NCBI RefSeq assembly: GCF_000177635.2
Contig: NC_014836.1
Coordinates: 1,996,001-2,060,000 of the forward strand
DNA length: 64,000 nucleotides
Direction of reading: 5' to 3'
Source of the DNA: Desulfurispirillum indicum S5
GTDB taxonomy: Bacteria > Chrysiogenota > Chrysiogenetes > Chrysiogenales > Chrysiogenaceae
In this document: in pieces, positions 45,834 through 54,863 of the stretch
How the letters are laid out: each line of letters starts with the position of its first letter
Position numbering within the stretch: the first letter of the stretch is position 1
The notes under the pieces: generated by a model
Databases searched by the model: none
What the model was told of the DNA's origin: nothing
What the model saw: the letters and a program-made list of their open reading frames with translations, nothing else
Position numbers and translations under genes: made by a program

Positions 45834-45877
45834 ATTCGCATCTGCACAAAAGACCATGTTTCACAAAGGAGAGCATT

Positions 45878-46498
45878 ATGGCTAAAGCCCCGGAATTTCA
45901 GCAACCACACATGCCCCATCCCGTCATCAACCGTCCCTACACGGCCAAGGACCTTCCCTCGGTCAACTTCGGCCCCCTGGGACTCATGGCATTTGGCATG
46001 ACGACCATTCTGCTGAATATTCACAATGCCGGATTTTACCCCGTCAGCGTCATGATTATCGCCATGGGGATTTTCTATGGCGGTCTCGCCCAGATCGTAG
46101 CGGGCATTCTCGGTTCACGAACCGGGAACACCTTTGCCACCACCGCATTTATTTCCTATGGTTTTTTCTGGCTGTCCCTGTCGGCTATCTGGATTTTTCC
46201 CGAAATGGGAATCGCGGAGAAGACACCCGCGGGATACCTGGGCTGGTACCTCTTCATGTGGGGGCTTTTCTCATTCTTCATGTTTGTGGGCACCCTCAAG
46301 GCCAACCGGGTCCTGCAGCTCATCTTCTTCCTGCTCTTTATCCTCTTTTTCCTGCTGGCCGTACGGGACTGGACAGGCTCGGAACTCATCGGGAAAATCG
46401 CCGGCTGGGAAGGCATCCTCTGCGGTGCCTGCGCCTTTTACCTGGCCATAGCTGAGATCCTGAACGAGCAGTTCGGGCGCGATGTCCTGCCCATCTAA
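45878..46498 (+). CDS. satP: Acetate/succinate uptake permease (GPR1/FUN34/YaaH family)
   Basis: A 206-residue inner-membrane protein with six hydrophobic helices. The family signature appears as NFGPLGLMAFG at the first helix (NPAPLGL in E. coli SatP), and YGGLAQIVAGILGSRTGNTF follows. It carries acetate or succinate with protons. AAAGGAGAG precedes the ATG. It is a single-gene unit with a strong promoter and a terminator. Confidence 0.92.
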   Translation: MAKAPEFQQPHMPHPVINRPYTAKDLPSVNFGPLGLMAFGMTTILLNIHNAGFYPVSVMIIAMGIFYGGLAQIVAGILGSRTGNTFATTAFISYGFFWLSLSAIWIFPEMGIAEKTPAGYLGWYLFMWGLFSFFMFVGTLKANRVLQLIFFLLFILFFLLAVRDWTGSELIGKIAGWEGILCGACAFYLAIAEILNEQFGRDVLPI

Positions 46499-46533
46499 AC
46501 AGGGCGCCTGATACATTCAGATGCAAGCATTAT

Positions 46534-46570
46534 CGGGGCAAGGCCATTCCGGCTTCGCCCCGTTTCAGTT
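46534..46570 (+). terminator. Terminator after satP
   Basis: CGGGGCAAGGCC (46534-46545) pairs with GGCTTCGCCCCG (46551-46562) at 10 of 12 positions around a 5-base loop, followed by TTTCAGTTT. It may also insulate the convergent antiporter operon. Confidence 0.7.
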
Positions 46571-48280
46571 TCCGGCTACGAAAAGCGCCACCAGGCCAAG
46601 CAGCAGGAGCAACACCGCGATTCCAACCAGCGGGGTGCGGCACAGGTACGCCTCAAGGCGAATCAGGGGCTTTTCCAGGGGCATGGGGCCGGATTGCGGC
46701 AGAGATTTCTCTTTGGGAAAGAGCCACTGACTGCGTTCCAGAATCAGCCAGAAGAGCAGCCGATTGAGCCATCCGGTCACCGGATTCAGCAGATCCCCTT
46801 CGCGAATACGCGCCCAGCGAGGCAGCGTGCCAACAAAACGCCACAGCAGCCAGGCAAAGGCAGCGGCGGCCAGAATCGTAAGGGCGCCCTCCAGCAGGGA
46901 ACCGAGGGGGAACTGGCTGAGCACCGGCCTGCTGACAAAGTGAGCAGCGAAAAAAGGCAGCAGGAGCAGCAGCCAGATATTCAGAAGCCAGGGCAGGGTG
47001 CACCAGCGCAAAAGCGATGCCTGAAATGTGCCGGTTCTCGCGCGCTCAGGCCAGGCCAGAAAGACAAAGCGCGCCAGCAGAAGCGTGGTCAGAACCGTGC
47101 TCAGGCTGAGCAGCACTGGTCCGTACAGGCTGATGGCTTCATGGGGCAGGGCAGAGACCACCTCCTTGAAGCCACCCTTTGCCAGGAATCCGCTGGTGAA
47201 GGGGAAACCCGCCAGAGCCAGGGCGGGAATCAACAGCAGGGGGCCGCTGTATCTGGCATGATGGCTGGTCATACCGACCCCCAGGAAGAGGGCCGATTTG
47301 GCCAGGCCATGGTGCAGGATAAAGATGAGAAGAACGGCGAATATGATCTCCCAGGAGTGGGGAAAGAGCAGTCCCAGGCCGACCAGGCACGTCACCAGGC
47401 CCATCTGACTGATACTGGAGTAGGCCAGCACCGTCTTTGGCTTGCGCTGCACCATGCCCACCACCGCCCCGAAGAGGGCAGACACCACCCCCATGATCAC
47501 CATGGCGACCCCCAGTCCATCCATAACCAGAAAGGTGCCGAGGGGCAAAAAGCGCAGCCAGCCCAGCAGACCCGTCTTGATGATAATACCACTGAGCACC
47601 GCGCTGGCGGGCACGGGGGCGCTGGGGTGCGCCAGCGCAAGCCAGACATGCACGGGCACCGCGCCCATTTTCACGGCAAAACCCGCCATCAGCAGACCAG
47701 CAGTCACGGTGGGGTTGGCGAGCTGATCATACACCAAGGGCAGCTGCTGCAGATCCACATTGCCAAGCTGACGCCCGATGGTGAACATGCCGGCCAGCAG
47801 CAGCGCTTCTCCCATGATGGCCAGCACCAGATACACCTTTCCCGCCCGCAGGGAGCTGTCACGGCCATCCTGAATAATCATGCCGTAGGCGCAGAAGGTC
47901 ATCATGGCGAAGAACGTGTAAAAACTCACCAGATCCAGAGCCAGTATGGCTCCGAGGTTCCCCGCCATACTCAGCAGAAAAAACAGATAGAAGCGCTTGA
48001 GATTCACCTTGTCGGCCATATAACCACGGGCGAAGAGCGCACTGATGCTCCACAGAACCCCAGCCAGCAGCAAAAAGACCACATTGACCGCGTCGGTACC
48101 AATACGACTCCCCAGCAGCAGCCAGGGCATTGAAAGCTGCTGATAGGGCAGCAGGGCCACCCCAATGGCCACCAGGGCGCTGGCGGGAATCAGCAGCAGC
48201 ACGTAGCGCCGGGCTTTGGTTCCCAGCAGGAGCGCTACAGCCAGGGGAAAGACGATGGTGAGCCACAGCAGCGCATCCAT
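46565..48280 (-). CDS. Proton-conducting antiporter-like membrane subunit (Mrp/NuoL/HyfB type), third of three
   Basis: A 571-residue protein with about fourteen core helices plus a C-terminal extension from about 430. The key lysines are kept: AVKMGAVPVHVWL (TM7) and IIIKTGLLG (TM8). However, the TM5 glutamate of proton-translocating subunits is replaced by alanine (A125 in VSFYTFFAMMTF), while the two sister subunits retain it (E139 and E145). This subunit is therefore probably altered or impaired in proton transfer. It is the last gene of the operon and starts one base after the previous stop. Confidence 0.87.
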   Translation of the reverse strand: MDALLWLTIVFPLAVALLLGTKARRYVLLLIPASALVAIGVALLPYQQLSMPWLLLGSRIGTDAVNVVFLLLAGVLWSISALFARGYMADKVNLKRFYLFFLLSMAGNLGAILALDLVSFYTFFAMMTFCAYGMIIQDGRDSSLRAGKVYLVLAIMGEALLLAGMFTIGRQLGNVDLQQLPLVYDQLANPTVTAGLLMAGFAVKMGAVPVHVWLALAHPSAPVPASAVLSGIIIKTGLLGWLRFLPLGTFLVMDGLGVAMVIMGVVSALFGAVVGMVQRKPKTVLAYSSISQMGLVTCLVGLGLLFPHSWEIIFAVLLIFILHHGLAKSALFLGVGMTSHHARYSGPLLLIPALALAGFPFTSGFLAKGGFKEVVSALPHEAISLYGPVLLSLSTVLTTLLLARFVFLAWPERARTGTFQASLLRWCTLPWLLNIWLLLLLPFFAAHFVSRPVLSQFPLGSLLEGALTILAAAAFAWLLWRFVGTLPRWARIREGDLLNPVTGWLNRLLFWLILERSQWLFPKEKSLPQSGPMPLEKPLIRLEAYLCRTPLVGIAVLLLLLGLVALFVAGN

Positions 48281-48281
48281 A

Positions 48282-49775
48282 TCACATCACCAGGCCGCGC
48301 ACGATAAACTCCACCCAGCTTTTCGGACTGTAGGCCACGCCGGCGAAAAGTCCGGCGCTCAAAGCCAGGAGAGCCGTAATCAGAGTCGGAATCAACAGGC
48401 CAAGATGCGTCTCATGGCGAAACCCCAGCTCCGAAGGACGGGGCCATTCAATGGTGGGCTGCCTGAACCAGGCGCGATAGATCAGGGGCAGGAAGTAGGC
48501 GGCATTGAGGATGGTGCTGGCCAGTAGCACAGCGATAACCCAGTAGTGGCGGGACTCCACCGCGCCAAGCCCCAGGTACCACTTGCTGATGAAGCCAGCC
48601 ATGGGCGGAATGCCGATCATGGCCAGTGCCGCCAGGCTGAAGGCGCCCATGGTCCAGGGCATGCGCCGGGCGATGCCGTTCATCTGATCAACACGACTGA
48701 TGTCATACGTCTCCGCCAGATTTCCGGCACAGAAGAAGAGGGTGATTTTCATCAGTCCCTGGTGCATCAGGTGCACAATCCCCCCCATGGCCGCCAGTGG
48801 GCTGCCCATGGCGATACCCAGGGTAATATAGGAGACCTGACTGACCGTGGAGTAGGCCAGCCGTTTCTTGATATCCGTCTGCATCAGGGCGCGCACCGAG
48901 CCGTAGACAATGGTCGCGGCGGCAAAGATCAGCAGGATCTGCGCCATACCCAGAAGTTTGACCAGGGGCACCCCGAAGACATCGTGGACGATGCGCACAA
49001 TGCCGAAGGCTCCCGCTTTCACCACCGCAACCGCATGCAGCAGGGCGCTGACCGGCGCGGGGGCCACCATGGCTTCAGGCAGCCAGCCATGGAAGGGAAT
49101 CAGAGCGGACTTGACCCCCACACCGATGATCATGAGCACGAATATCGCCTGTAGCTGCCAGCGATATTCCGCCAGCAGAAACCCGATGGTCCCCCCCTCC
49201 ACAAAGTGCTGTCCGCCACCCAGGCTCTGCAACCAGACCATGCCCAGCAGCAGCAGCGCTCCGCCGCCAAGGGTATAGGCCAGGTAGACTTTCCCGCCAC
49301 GCAGTGCCTTGGCTGTGCCGCGATGCACAACCAGCGGATAGGTGGACAGGGTGAGCAGTTCGTAGAAGATGAAGAAGGTGAACATGTTGGCCGCCGTGGC
49401 AATCCCCATGGTGGCTGCCATGCACAGGCTGAAGAAGCCGAAGAAACGGCAGCGGTTCGGGGCGTGTTCCAGGTAGGCAATGGCGTAGATAGTGGTAATC
49501 AGCCACAGCAGCGCTGAGAGCACCAGAAAGAGCATGGTGAAGCCATCGGCGAAGAACGCCAGAGAGATGCCCGGCACCACCTCAAAGGTGAGGCCAAAGA
49601 AGTGACCACGCTCCACCCCCCAGAGCATGATCCCCACCAGCACCATCTTGAGCACCGCTGCCAGGATATTGACCACGATCCGCAGGAACTGGCGTTCTTC
49701 CCCAAGGGCAAATATAATCAGGGCTGCCGTCAGGGGCGTCAGGAGAATCCACAGGGGCAGCAGGCTGTAGATCAT
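48282..49775 (-). CDS. Proton-conducting antiporter-like membrane subunit (MrpD/MnhD type), second of three
   Basis: A 497-residue protein with about fourteen membrane helices. TM5 glutamate E139 (FFIFYELLTLSTYPL), TM7 lysine (GVKSALIPFHGWLPEA) and TM8 lysine (AVVKAGAFGI) are all present, as is the TM12-type KITLFF. The HGWLPEAMVAPAPVSALLHAV segment is the family hallmark. It should be a working cation/proton channel subunit of the complex. ATGA overlap with the preceding gene. Confidence 0.9.
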   Translation of the reverse strand: MIYSLLPLWILLTPLTAALIIFALGEERQFLRIVVNILAAVLKMVLVGIMLWGVERGHFFGLTFEVVPGISLAFFADGFTMLFLVLSALLWLITTIYAIAYLEHAPNRCRFFGFFSLCMAATMGIATAANMFTFFIFYELLTLSTYPLVVHRGTAKALRGGKVYLAYTLGGGALLLLGMVWLQSLGGGQHFVEGGTIGFLLAEYRWQLQAIFVLMIIGVGVKSALIPFHGWLPEAMVAPAPVSALLHAVAVVKAGAFGIVRIVHDVFGVPLVKLLGMAQILLIFAAATIVYGSVRALMQTDIKKRLAYSTVSQVSYITLGIAMGSPLAAMGGIVHLMHQGLMKITLFFCAGNLAETYDISRVDQMNGIARRMPWTMGAFSLAALAMIGIPPMAGFISKWYLGLGAVESRHYWVIAVLLASTILNAAYFLPLIYRAWFRQPTIEWPRPSELGFRHETHLGLLIPTLITALLALSAGLFAGVAYSPKSWVEFIVRGLVM

Positions 49776-51271
49776 GGCGCACCTCCCGGCGTATCCACCG
49801 GAAAAGACGCCGTCAGCATATCAAAGACCGGCATTCCCAGAAAACCCATGGCTATGGCCCCCAGAGCCAGAATCAGTGGAGCCGCGTTCATGGCAAAGGG
49901 TATTCGCGCAACAGGCGTGGCCGTGGAGCGGGATATGGCGCTGCCATCGGCTTCCCGCATAAAAATGGCACGCAGAACCTTAAAGAGGTAAGCCGCCGCC
50001 AGCAGTCCTCCCACCAGGGCAACCAGGGCCCACCACCACTGGCCCAGGTTCATGGCTGCCCGCAGCAGCAGCCATTTGGCCAGAAAGCCGCCGCTGGGTG
50101 GCAGGCCCATAATACTGATGGCCCCCAGTGCAAAGGCAAAGAGGCTCACCGCCAGGTGGGAGTGGGGCATACGCAGCCCCTCCAGGCGATCATGGCCGTT
50201 GACGAGGATCACATTGCCCGCCGCCAGAAAGAGCGCCGACTTGGCCAGGCCATGGGCCAGCAGCTGGTACATGGCTCCGTGCCATGCCACAAGGGTTGCC
50301 AGGGGAAACAGCAGCAGCATATAGCCAAGCTGGGCTACCGTGGAATAGGCGATAATCAGCTTCAGACGCTCCTGTCGCAAGGCCTGCAGCGAGCCGTAGA
50401 GGATGGCACAGGATCCCAGCAGACCGATCAACTGCCCGGTCAGAACCGAGTTCAACTCAGCAAAAGGCCAGAACCACAGTCGTATCAGCAGGTACAACGA
50501 GCCCTTCACCACCAGAGCCGAGAGCAGGGCGCTCACCGGTGCCGGCGCGCTGGAGTGGGCAGGGGGAAGCCAGAAATGCAGCGGAAAGAGGGCGGATTTG
50601 ATGAACAGTCCGCAGGACATGAGTCCCAGCGCCGCAAAGGCGTAGGGTTGCGACATATCCAGATTCTGACCCAGGGCATACAGGTTGAGGGTTCCCGCGC
50701 CCGCATAGGCCAGCGCCACCCCCAGCAGGTAGACAAGAGACCCTACCATGGCGGCAATCAGATAGCGCATACTGGCATGAAAGGCCGGAGTGGTAGCCGC
50801 CAATGTGATCAGGGCAATGGAGGCGAAGGTGAGCAGCTCCAGGGTGATATAGAGATTAAAAATATCCGCCGACAGGTAGAGGGCGTTCAGTGCCGCGATC
50901 AACACGAAAAACGCACTCCAGAAAAGGTGTTGCCGCGCCGTGCGCTCCCGCCAGTAGCCAAGAGCGTACAGGCCGATGCAGACACCGCAGAACCAGGTCA
51001 GCCACAGCAGCAGCAGGCTGAAGCCATCGGCGGCGAAAGCAATGCCCAGGGGCGGCTCCCACCCTCCCATGGCGTAGTGCACCACTCTGGTCCGGGCAAC
51101 CCCGCTGCTGAGCTGCAACAGCGCCAGCAGAAGCGATGAAAAAACCGCCAGCCACAGTATCCACAACGAGGAGCGCAGACTGGCCAGAAAGCAGAACATC
51201 GCCCCCAGCAGGGGAACAAAAACCAGCAAAACCATGGACGAAGCGGCATCCAGAGACAGGAAGGCACTCAT
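49772..51271 (-). CDS. Proton-conducting antiporter-like membrane subunit (MrpD/MnhD type), first of three
   Basis: A 499-residue protein with about fourteen membrane helices. TM5 glutamate E145 (FNLYITLELLTFASI), TM7 lysine (FIKSALFPLHFWLPPAHSS) and TM8 lysine (LVVKGSLYLL) are kept. It is closest in plan to MnhD/MbhH. It overlaps the mrpC-like gene by four bases at its start and the next subunit at its end. Because the operon has no MrpA gene, one of the three large subunits probably fills that role. Confidence 0.9.
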   Translation of the reverse strand: MSAFLSLDAASSMVLLVFVPLLGAMFCFLASLRSSLWILWLAVFSSLLLALLQLSSGVARTRVVHYAMGGWEPPLGIAFAADGFSLLLLWLTWFCGVCIGLYALGYWRERTARQHLFWSAFFVLIAALNALYLSADIFNLYITLELLTFASIALITLAATTPAFHASMRYLIAAMVGSLVYLLGVALAYAGAGTLNLYALGQNLDMSQPYAFAALGLMSCGLFIKSALFPLHFWLPPAHSSAPAPVSALLSALVVKGSLYLLIRLWFWPFAELNSVLTGQLIGLLGSCAILYGSLQALRQERLKLIIAYSTVAQLGYMLLLFPLATLVAWHGAMYQLLAHGLAKSALFLAAGNVILVNGHDRLEGLRMPHSHLAVSLFAFALGAISIMGLPPSGGFLAKWLLLRAAMNLGQWWWALVALVGGLLAAAYLFKVLRAIFMREADGSAISRSTATPVARIPFAMNAAPLILALGAIAMGFLGMPVFDMLTASFPVDTPGGAP

Positions 51272-51615
51272 GTCTCCTCCCCGGTTTTGGTCACCGCGCG
51301 CGCGTCGGCTTCGGGCTCGACACAGACATCCAGATAGGGCGGAATCTGACGACGATTCAGGCGGCGCAGCAGCGACAGGCCGAAGGCGGTGGCACTGACG
51401 GAAACCACGATCCCCGTCAGCACCATGGCGTGGGGAACCGGGTCCGCCAGCTCGGGATTGCGCTGGGCAATGGTGATCAGCAGCAGGAAAACCGATACGG
51501 CCATGATATTGGCGGCCAGAATCTTGCGAAAGAGATGGGGACGCGTGAATATGCCATACAGCCCCATGGCAAAGAGGATAATGGACGTGGTTCCGAAAAT
51601 GGCAAACTGACTCAT
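51268..51615 (-). CDS. Mrp/Mnh antiporter subunit C (NuoK-like)
   Basis: A 115-residue protein with three membrane helices: IILFAMGLYGIFT, ILAANIMAVSVFLLLI and a third, ending in a cytoplasmic tail. Length, helix plan and the HAMVLTGIVVSVSATAFGLSLL segment (DPVPHAMVLTAIVI in MnhC) fit MnhC/MrpC, which is homologous to NuoK of complex I. Four-base overlaps on both sides show tight coupling. Confidence 0.9.
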   Translation of the reverse strand: MSQFAIFGTTSIILFAMGLYGIFTRPHLFRKILAANIMAVSVFLLLITIAQRNPELADPVPHAMVLTGIVVSVSATAFGLSLLRRLNRRQIPPYLDVCVEPEADARAVTKTGEET

Positions 51616-52574
51616 CGTCGCCTCATCCCCGCTGCGTTGTTGAAGAGCAGCACCAGGATCAAGGCAATGGAGATCATCAGGGAGAACTCTATGGTGAGAA
51701 TCAGCGCGCCGGCCCAGGCATGGGGAAAATCCAGAAAGCCTTCGTGGAAGATCATGGTACCAAAGCCAACCCCGATAAAGACCAGCAGCCCGAGAATGAT
51801 GAAGAAGCGAACTCCCGGCGTCGATTCCGCCGCCGGTGCCAGATTTCCGGTCAGGCTGAAGATAATGCCGATGGAAGCCAGGATAACCCCCGCCTGAAAG
51901 GCGCCGCCAGGCCCGTGGGCCCCTACCCAGAGCAGGTATCCGGAAACGATAATAATCAGGGGAACCAGGCGGTGCACCAGTGCCACCACCAGCTCGGAGT
52001 AGTCCAGGGGAAGCTGACGGCCATCATCGATGGGAGAGAGGACGTGGAAACTCCAGACGCCGATAATAGCCAGAAACAACACCACGATTTCCAGCAGGGT
52101 ATCGTAGCCGCGAAAGTTCAGCAGAACCGCCGTTACCGGATGGGAAGCGCCGCTGTGGGCAAGGTTCTGCTGCACCGCGCCGGCAATCAGCAGCTCCGAG
52201 TCGGGCAGACGCCACAGACTCCAGCCCAGCAGGGCCAGCAGCACCAGGGCACCCGCCGAAAGAAACAATGTGGAAGGATTGAGGCGGGAAGCCTCCAGCT
52301 CATCATGCAGCTCGCTCCAGTGGCCCGGCTTCCCCTTTTCCAGATCGCGATAGGTATTGAGGAGCATGGCTCCGGTCAGGCCCGCCCCCACCGCCGCTTC
52401 CACCAGGGCCAGGTCGGGCGCCTGGAGGCGGGCCCAGGAGATCGCCATCACCAGGCCAAAGACCACGAAGAACACCAGTGAGCGAAAGAGCTGGGGATGC
52501 ACCAGCGTCCGCCAGGCCAGCCACAGCAGGCCGATTGCCAGCAGCAGATCGAACAGGGAACCAAGGGTCGTCAT
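51612..52574 (-). CDS. Fused MbhD-MbhE-MrpB antiporter subunit
   Basis: A 320-residue membrane protein. Residues about 1-80 match DUF4040/MbhD (LQAPDLALVEAAVGAGLTGAML), about 95-185 match MbhE (NFRGYDTLLEIVVLFLAIIGVWSF), and about 190-315 match MrpB/MnhB (GAHGPGGAFQAGVILA). In standard Mrp systems the first two are the C-terminal part of MrpA and the third is a separate gene. Here they are one polypeptide, detached from the large MrpA channel domain. Coupled by ATGA overlap at both ends. Confidence 0.88.
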   Translation of the reverse strand: MTTLGSLFDLLLAIGLLWLAWRTLVHPQLFRSLVFFVVFGLVMAISWARLQAPDLALVEAAVGAGLTGAMLLNTYRDLEKGKPGHWSELHDELEASRLNPSTLFLSAGALVLLALLGWSLWRLPDSELLIAGAVQQNLAHSGASHPVTAVLLNFRGYDTLLEIVVLFLAIIGVWSFHVLSPIDDGRQLPLDYSELVVALVHRLVPLIIIVSGYLLWVGAHGPGGAFQAGVILASIGIIFSLTGNLAPAAESTPGVRFFIILGLLVFIGVGFGTMIFHEGFLDFPHAWAGALILTIEFSLMISIALILVLLFNNAAGMRRR

Positions 52575-52879
52575 GACCCACCATCCCGCTTCTCACCACC
52601 GCGCAGCATGCTGTAGAGGCCATAGCGAGCCAGCAGATAACAGGAAACCGTGGAAGCGAAGAGGGCCAGCAGCCAGATCAGAAAAATTTTGAGGGCAACC
52701 CAGATGGAAGCCGCATTGACCACCAGGCCCAGGCATACAAAACCCAGTCCCACGTTGTCGGCTTTGGTCAGGGCATGCAGGCGAGTGAAGACGTCAGGAA
52801 AGCGCAGCAGGCCCACCGTGCCAGCGAAAAAAAAGATGCAGCCGATGATGATCAGGATGATGGACAGAATTTCCAGCAC
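52571..52879 (-). CDS. Mrp/Mnh antiporter subunit G
   Basis: A 102-residue protein with three membrane helices and the family signature GTVGLLRFPDVFTRLHALTKADN. I placed the start at GTG 52879 because GAGGAGG lies 8 bases before it and the protein then begins with its first helix; a start 99 bases upstream would add a non-conserved tail. There is a gap of 114 bases to the F subunit, the only sizeable gap in the operon. Confidence 0.88.
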   Translation of the reverse strand: MLEILSIILIIIGCIFFFAGTVGLLRFPDVFTRLHALTKADNVGLGFVCLGLVVNAASIWVALKIFLIWLLALFASTVSCYLLARYGLYSMLRGGEKRDGGS

Positions 52880-52993
52880 AGCATGCACCTCCTCAGGGTT
52901 CGCAAAAGCATACCAAAAGATGGCTCCTGCACCAAGCACACAAAGATCTCTCTGGAAGGGAAACGCCTCTCGGCACACAGGGGCAGAGGCCGC

Positions 52994-53254
52994 TCAGCGG
53001 AAGAACTTCCCGGTACCCCGCACAAAGGCGATGGTGGCCACCACTGCCAGCAGTACCAGCAGCAAGGCCACGTCCAGCAGGGCGGTCATATCCATGGCGT
53101 AGGCCAGCAGCAGGAGCATGGCAACCGTAGTGGTACCGAAGAGCTCCACCGAGAGCATGCGGTCGGCATGGGTGGGGCCGCGAAAGACACGCAGCAGCCC
53201 CGCGAAGAGGTTCAGCAATAAAAAGAGAGCTGCTCCCAGATACCAGGCGCTCAT
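52994..53254 (-). CDS. Mrp/Mnh antiporter subunit F
   Basis: An 86-residue protein with three membrane helices. The conserved FRGPTHADRMLSVELFGTTT, with the essential aspartate region DVALLLVLLAVVATIAF, identifies MrpF, the subunit whose Asp is needed for sodium/proton exchange in Bacillus. Start overlaps the E subunit stop. Confidence 0.92.
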   Translation of the reverse strand: MSAWYLGAALFLLLNLFAGLLRVFRGPTHADRMLSVELFGTTTVAMLLLLAYAMDMTALLDVALLLVLLAVVATIAFVRGTGKFFR

Positions 53255-53793
53255 AGGCCATACTCCTGTTCTATGGATTGCTGATCGGCGTCAAGCTTCT
53301 CACCGAAAGTTGCGGCCACATGCTCCTCAAGGTCAAAAAGTTGTTTCGCGAGGCGCTCGCGGGTGGCAGTACTGTCGGCCCCCACGGTGTGGATACGCAC
53401 GAAATCCTCTTCCATGTCGGCGCTGAGCGTTCCCGGCAGCAGACTGATGATGGCCACAAAGAGGGTACGGGCCGGCCCTGGCGGCAGGTGAAAGCGGTAA
53501 CGCATCCAGAACGGGTAGAGGGGCAGCGCGGGATGGAAGGCGATACGCGCGACGGAAATACCACTTTGCAGGGAATTGGTGACAAAATAGAAAAAGAAAC
53601 CCAGAGCCTTGCGGGGATGAAAGTTCAGCAGGGGAACCGGGAACAGGGTGACGCTTACCATGGCACCGGCAATGGCAATCAGGCCGATACCCCAGCCCTG
53701 GTTACCGGAGACAATCGCCCACAGGAAGCAGAAGAACAGCAGGTAGTAGACATAGAGCAGCAGGCGCAGACGTGGCGAACGAAACAGGGGCAC
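53251..53793 (-). CDS. Mrp/Mnh antiporter subunit E
   Basis: A 180-residue membrane-associated protein. Two N-terminal helices are followed by LNFHPRKALGFFFYFVTNSLQSGI and a cytoplasmic part with LFVAIISLLPGTLSADMEEDF, matching MnhE (TPGTLS). GTG 53793 has a perfect AAGGAGG 6-7 bases upstream. It starts 10 bases after the dehydrogenase stop, so the operon includes that gene. Confidence 0.9.
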   Translation of the reverse strand: MPLFRSPRLRLLLYVYYLLFFCFLWAIVSGNQGWGIGLIAIAGAMVSVTLFPVPLLNFHPRKALGFFFYFVTNSLQSGISVARIAFHPALPLYPFWMRYRFHLPPGPARTLFVAIISLLPGTLSADMEEDFVRIHTVGADSTATRERLAKQLFDLEEHVAATFGEKLDADQQSIEQEYGL

Positions 53794-53803
53794 AGCCGCC
53801 TCC

Positions 53804-54787
53804 TTAACCCGGCCCGTGCTGACTGGGCACCGGCCACAGGAAAGCACCGTGCAGCAGGAAGTGCTCCACCTGCTCCACACTCTGGCGGGATTTGCGCTGC
53901 ACCGATTCGGTGGTATTGAAGGCATTATGGGGCGTCAGGATGACATTCTGCCGCTTCGCCAGTTCCATGGTCCAGCGGGCACTGTCACTGGCGGCACTAC
54001 CGCCTTCGCGCAGGCTGACGGCCAGCTCCTTTTCCTCCTCATACACATCCAGCGCGACACCGGAGAGCACGCCCATATCCAGCGCCTCAACCAGATCAAT
54101 GGCCGGCGAGAGCTCGCCCCTGGCGATATTGACAAACACCGCACCCCGTTTGGCCTGCTGAAAGCGAGTGGAGTTGAAGTAGTGGCGGTTGCCGTGGTTA
54201 AGGGACATGGAACAGACGATCACATCAGCCCGGCCGATGGCCTCATCGGGGCCCAGGTAGTAGACATCGCGGTGACGCTCATCGATATCGACACCGATCA
54301 CCTCCATGTCCAGGCCGCGACCGATGCGACAGACCTCGTAGCCGATATTGCCGACGCCCGCCACCATGAGGGTGCGCCCCGCCGCCTCACAACCCGTGAT
54401 GCCGTCGCGGTGAAACCTGTTGAACTGATCCATCTGCTGGGGCAGACGGCGCAGCAGAGCCATCCACAGGAGCATGGCCTGCTCCGCGACGGAGCGATGA
54501 CAGTAGAGGGGCAGGTAGCCGGCATGCACCGAGTGGCCGGTTTCCCAACGATAGCGCTGAATATGATCAAAGCCCGTACTGCGGCTGAGTACTCCTTTGA
54601 GCGCCGTTGCCCAGTGTCCGGGAATCGCCGACTGAGTACGGATGCTGATGATATCCGCGGGAGGGTGAACGTGGCGTTCCTCCTGAATGGTATGGGCAGT
54701 GAACCCGGCCCGAATCCCGGCAGGCAGGAAACGGCGCAGCGCCTCGGCTTCTTCTTCAAAGGCTTCATAGAAAAAAACGTCCAGCAT
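53804..54787 (-). CDS. D-isomer-specific 2-hydroxyacid dehydrogenase (D-lactate dehydrogenase-like)
   Basis: A 327-residue NAD-dependent dehydrogenase. The dinucleotide motif VAGVGNIGYEVCR and acidic residue VIGVDID suggest NAD. The catalytic triad is visible as Arg in VNIARGELS, Glu in LDVYEEEK and His in LTPHNAFNT. GAGGAGAG precedes ATG 54787. It heads the antiporter operon, 10 bases before the mrpE-like gene, an uncommon pairing. The true substrate may be lactate, glycerate or another 2-oxoacid. Confidence 0.88.
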   Translation of the reverse strand: MLDVFFYEAFEEEAEALRRFLPAGIRAGFTAHTIQEERHVHPPADIISIRTQSAIPGHWATALKGVLSRSTGFDHIQRYRWETGHSVHAGYLPLYCHRSVAEQAMLLWMALLRRLPQQMDQFNRFHRDGITGCEAAGRTLMVAGVGNIGYEVCRIGRGLDMEVIGVDIDERHRDVYYLGPDEAIGRADVIVCSMSLNHGNRHYFNSTRFQQAKRGAVFVNIARGELSPAIDLVEALDMGVLSGVALDVYEEEKELAVSLREGGSAASDSARWTMELAKRQNVILTPHNAFNTTESVQRKSRQSVEQVEHFLLHGAFLWPVPSQHGPG

Positions 54788-54863
54788 AGACTCTCCTCAC
54801 GAAGGGCAGGTTTTGATCCCACCGCGTCATTTTTGTACCACAGCAGCGGCTGGCTGAAAATAA

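Noticed and set aside
46694-48133. A 479-codon plus-strand frame over the antiporter subunit
   Set aside because: Gln/His/Arg-rich antisense of a membrane protein, a common artefact.
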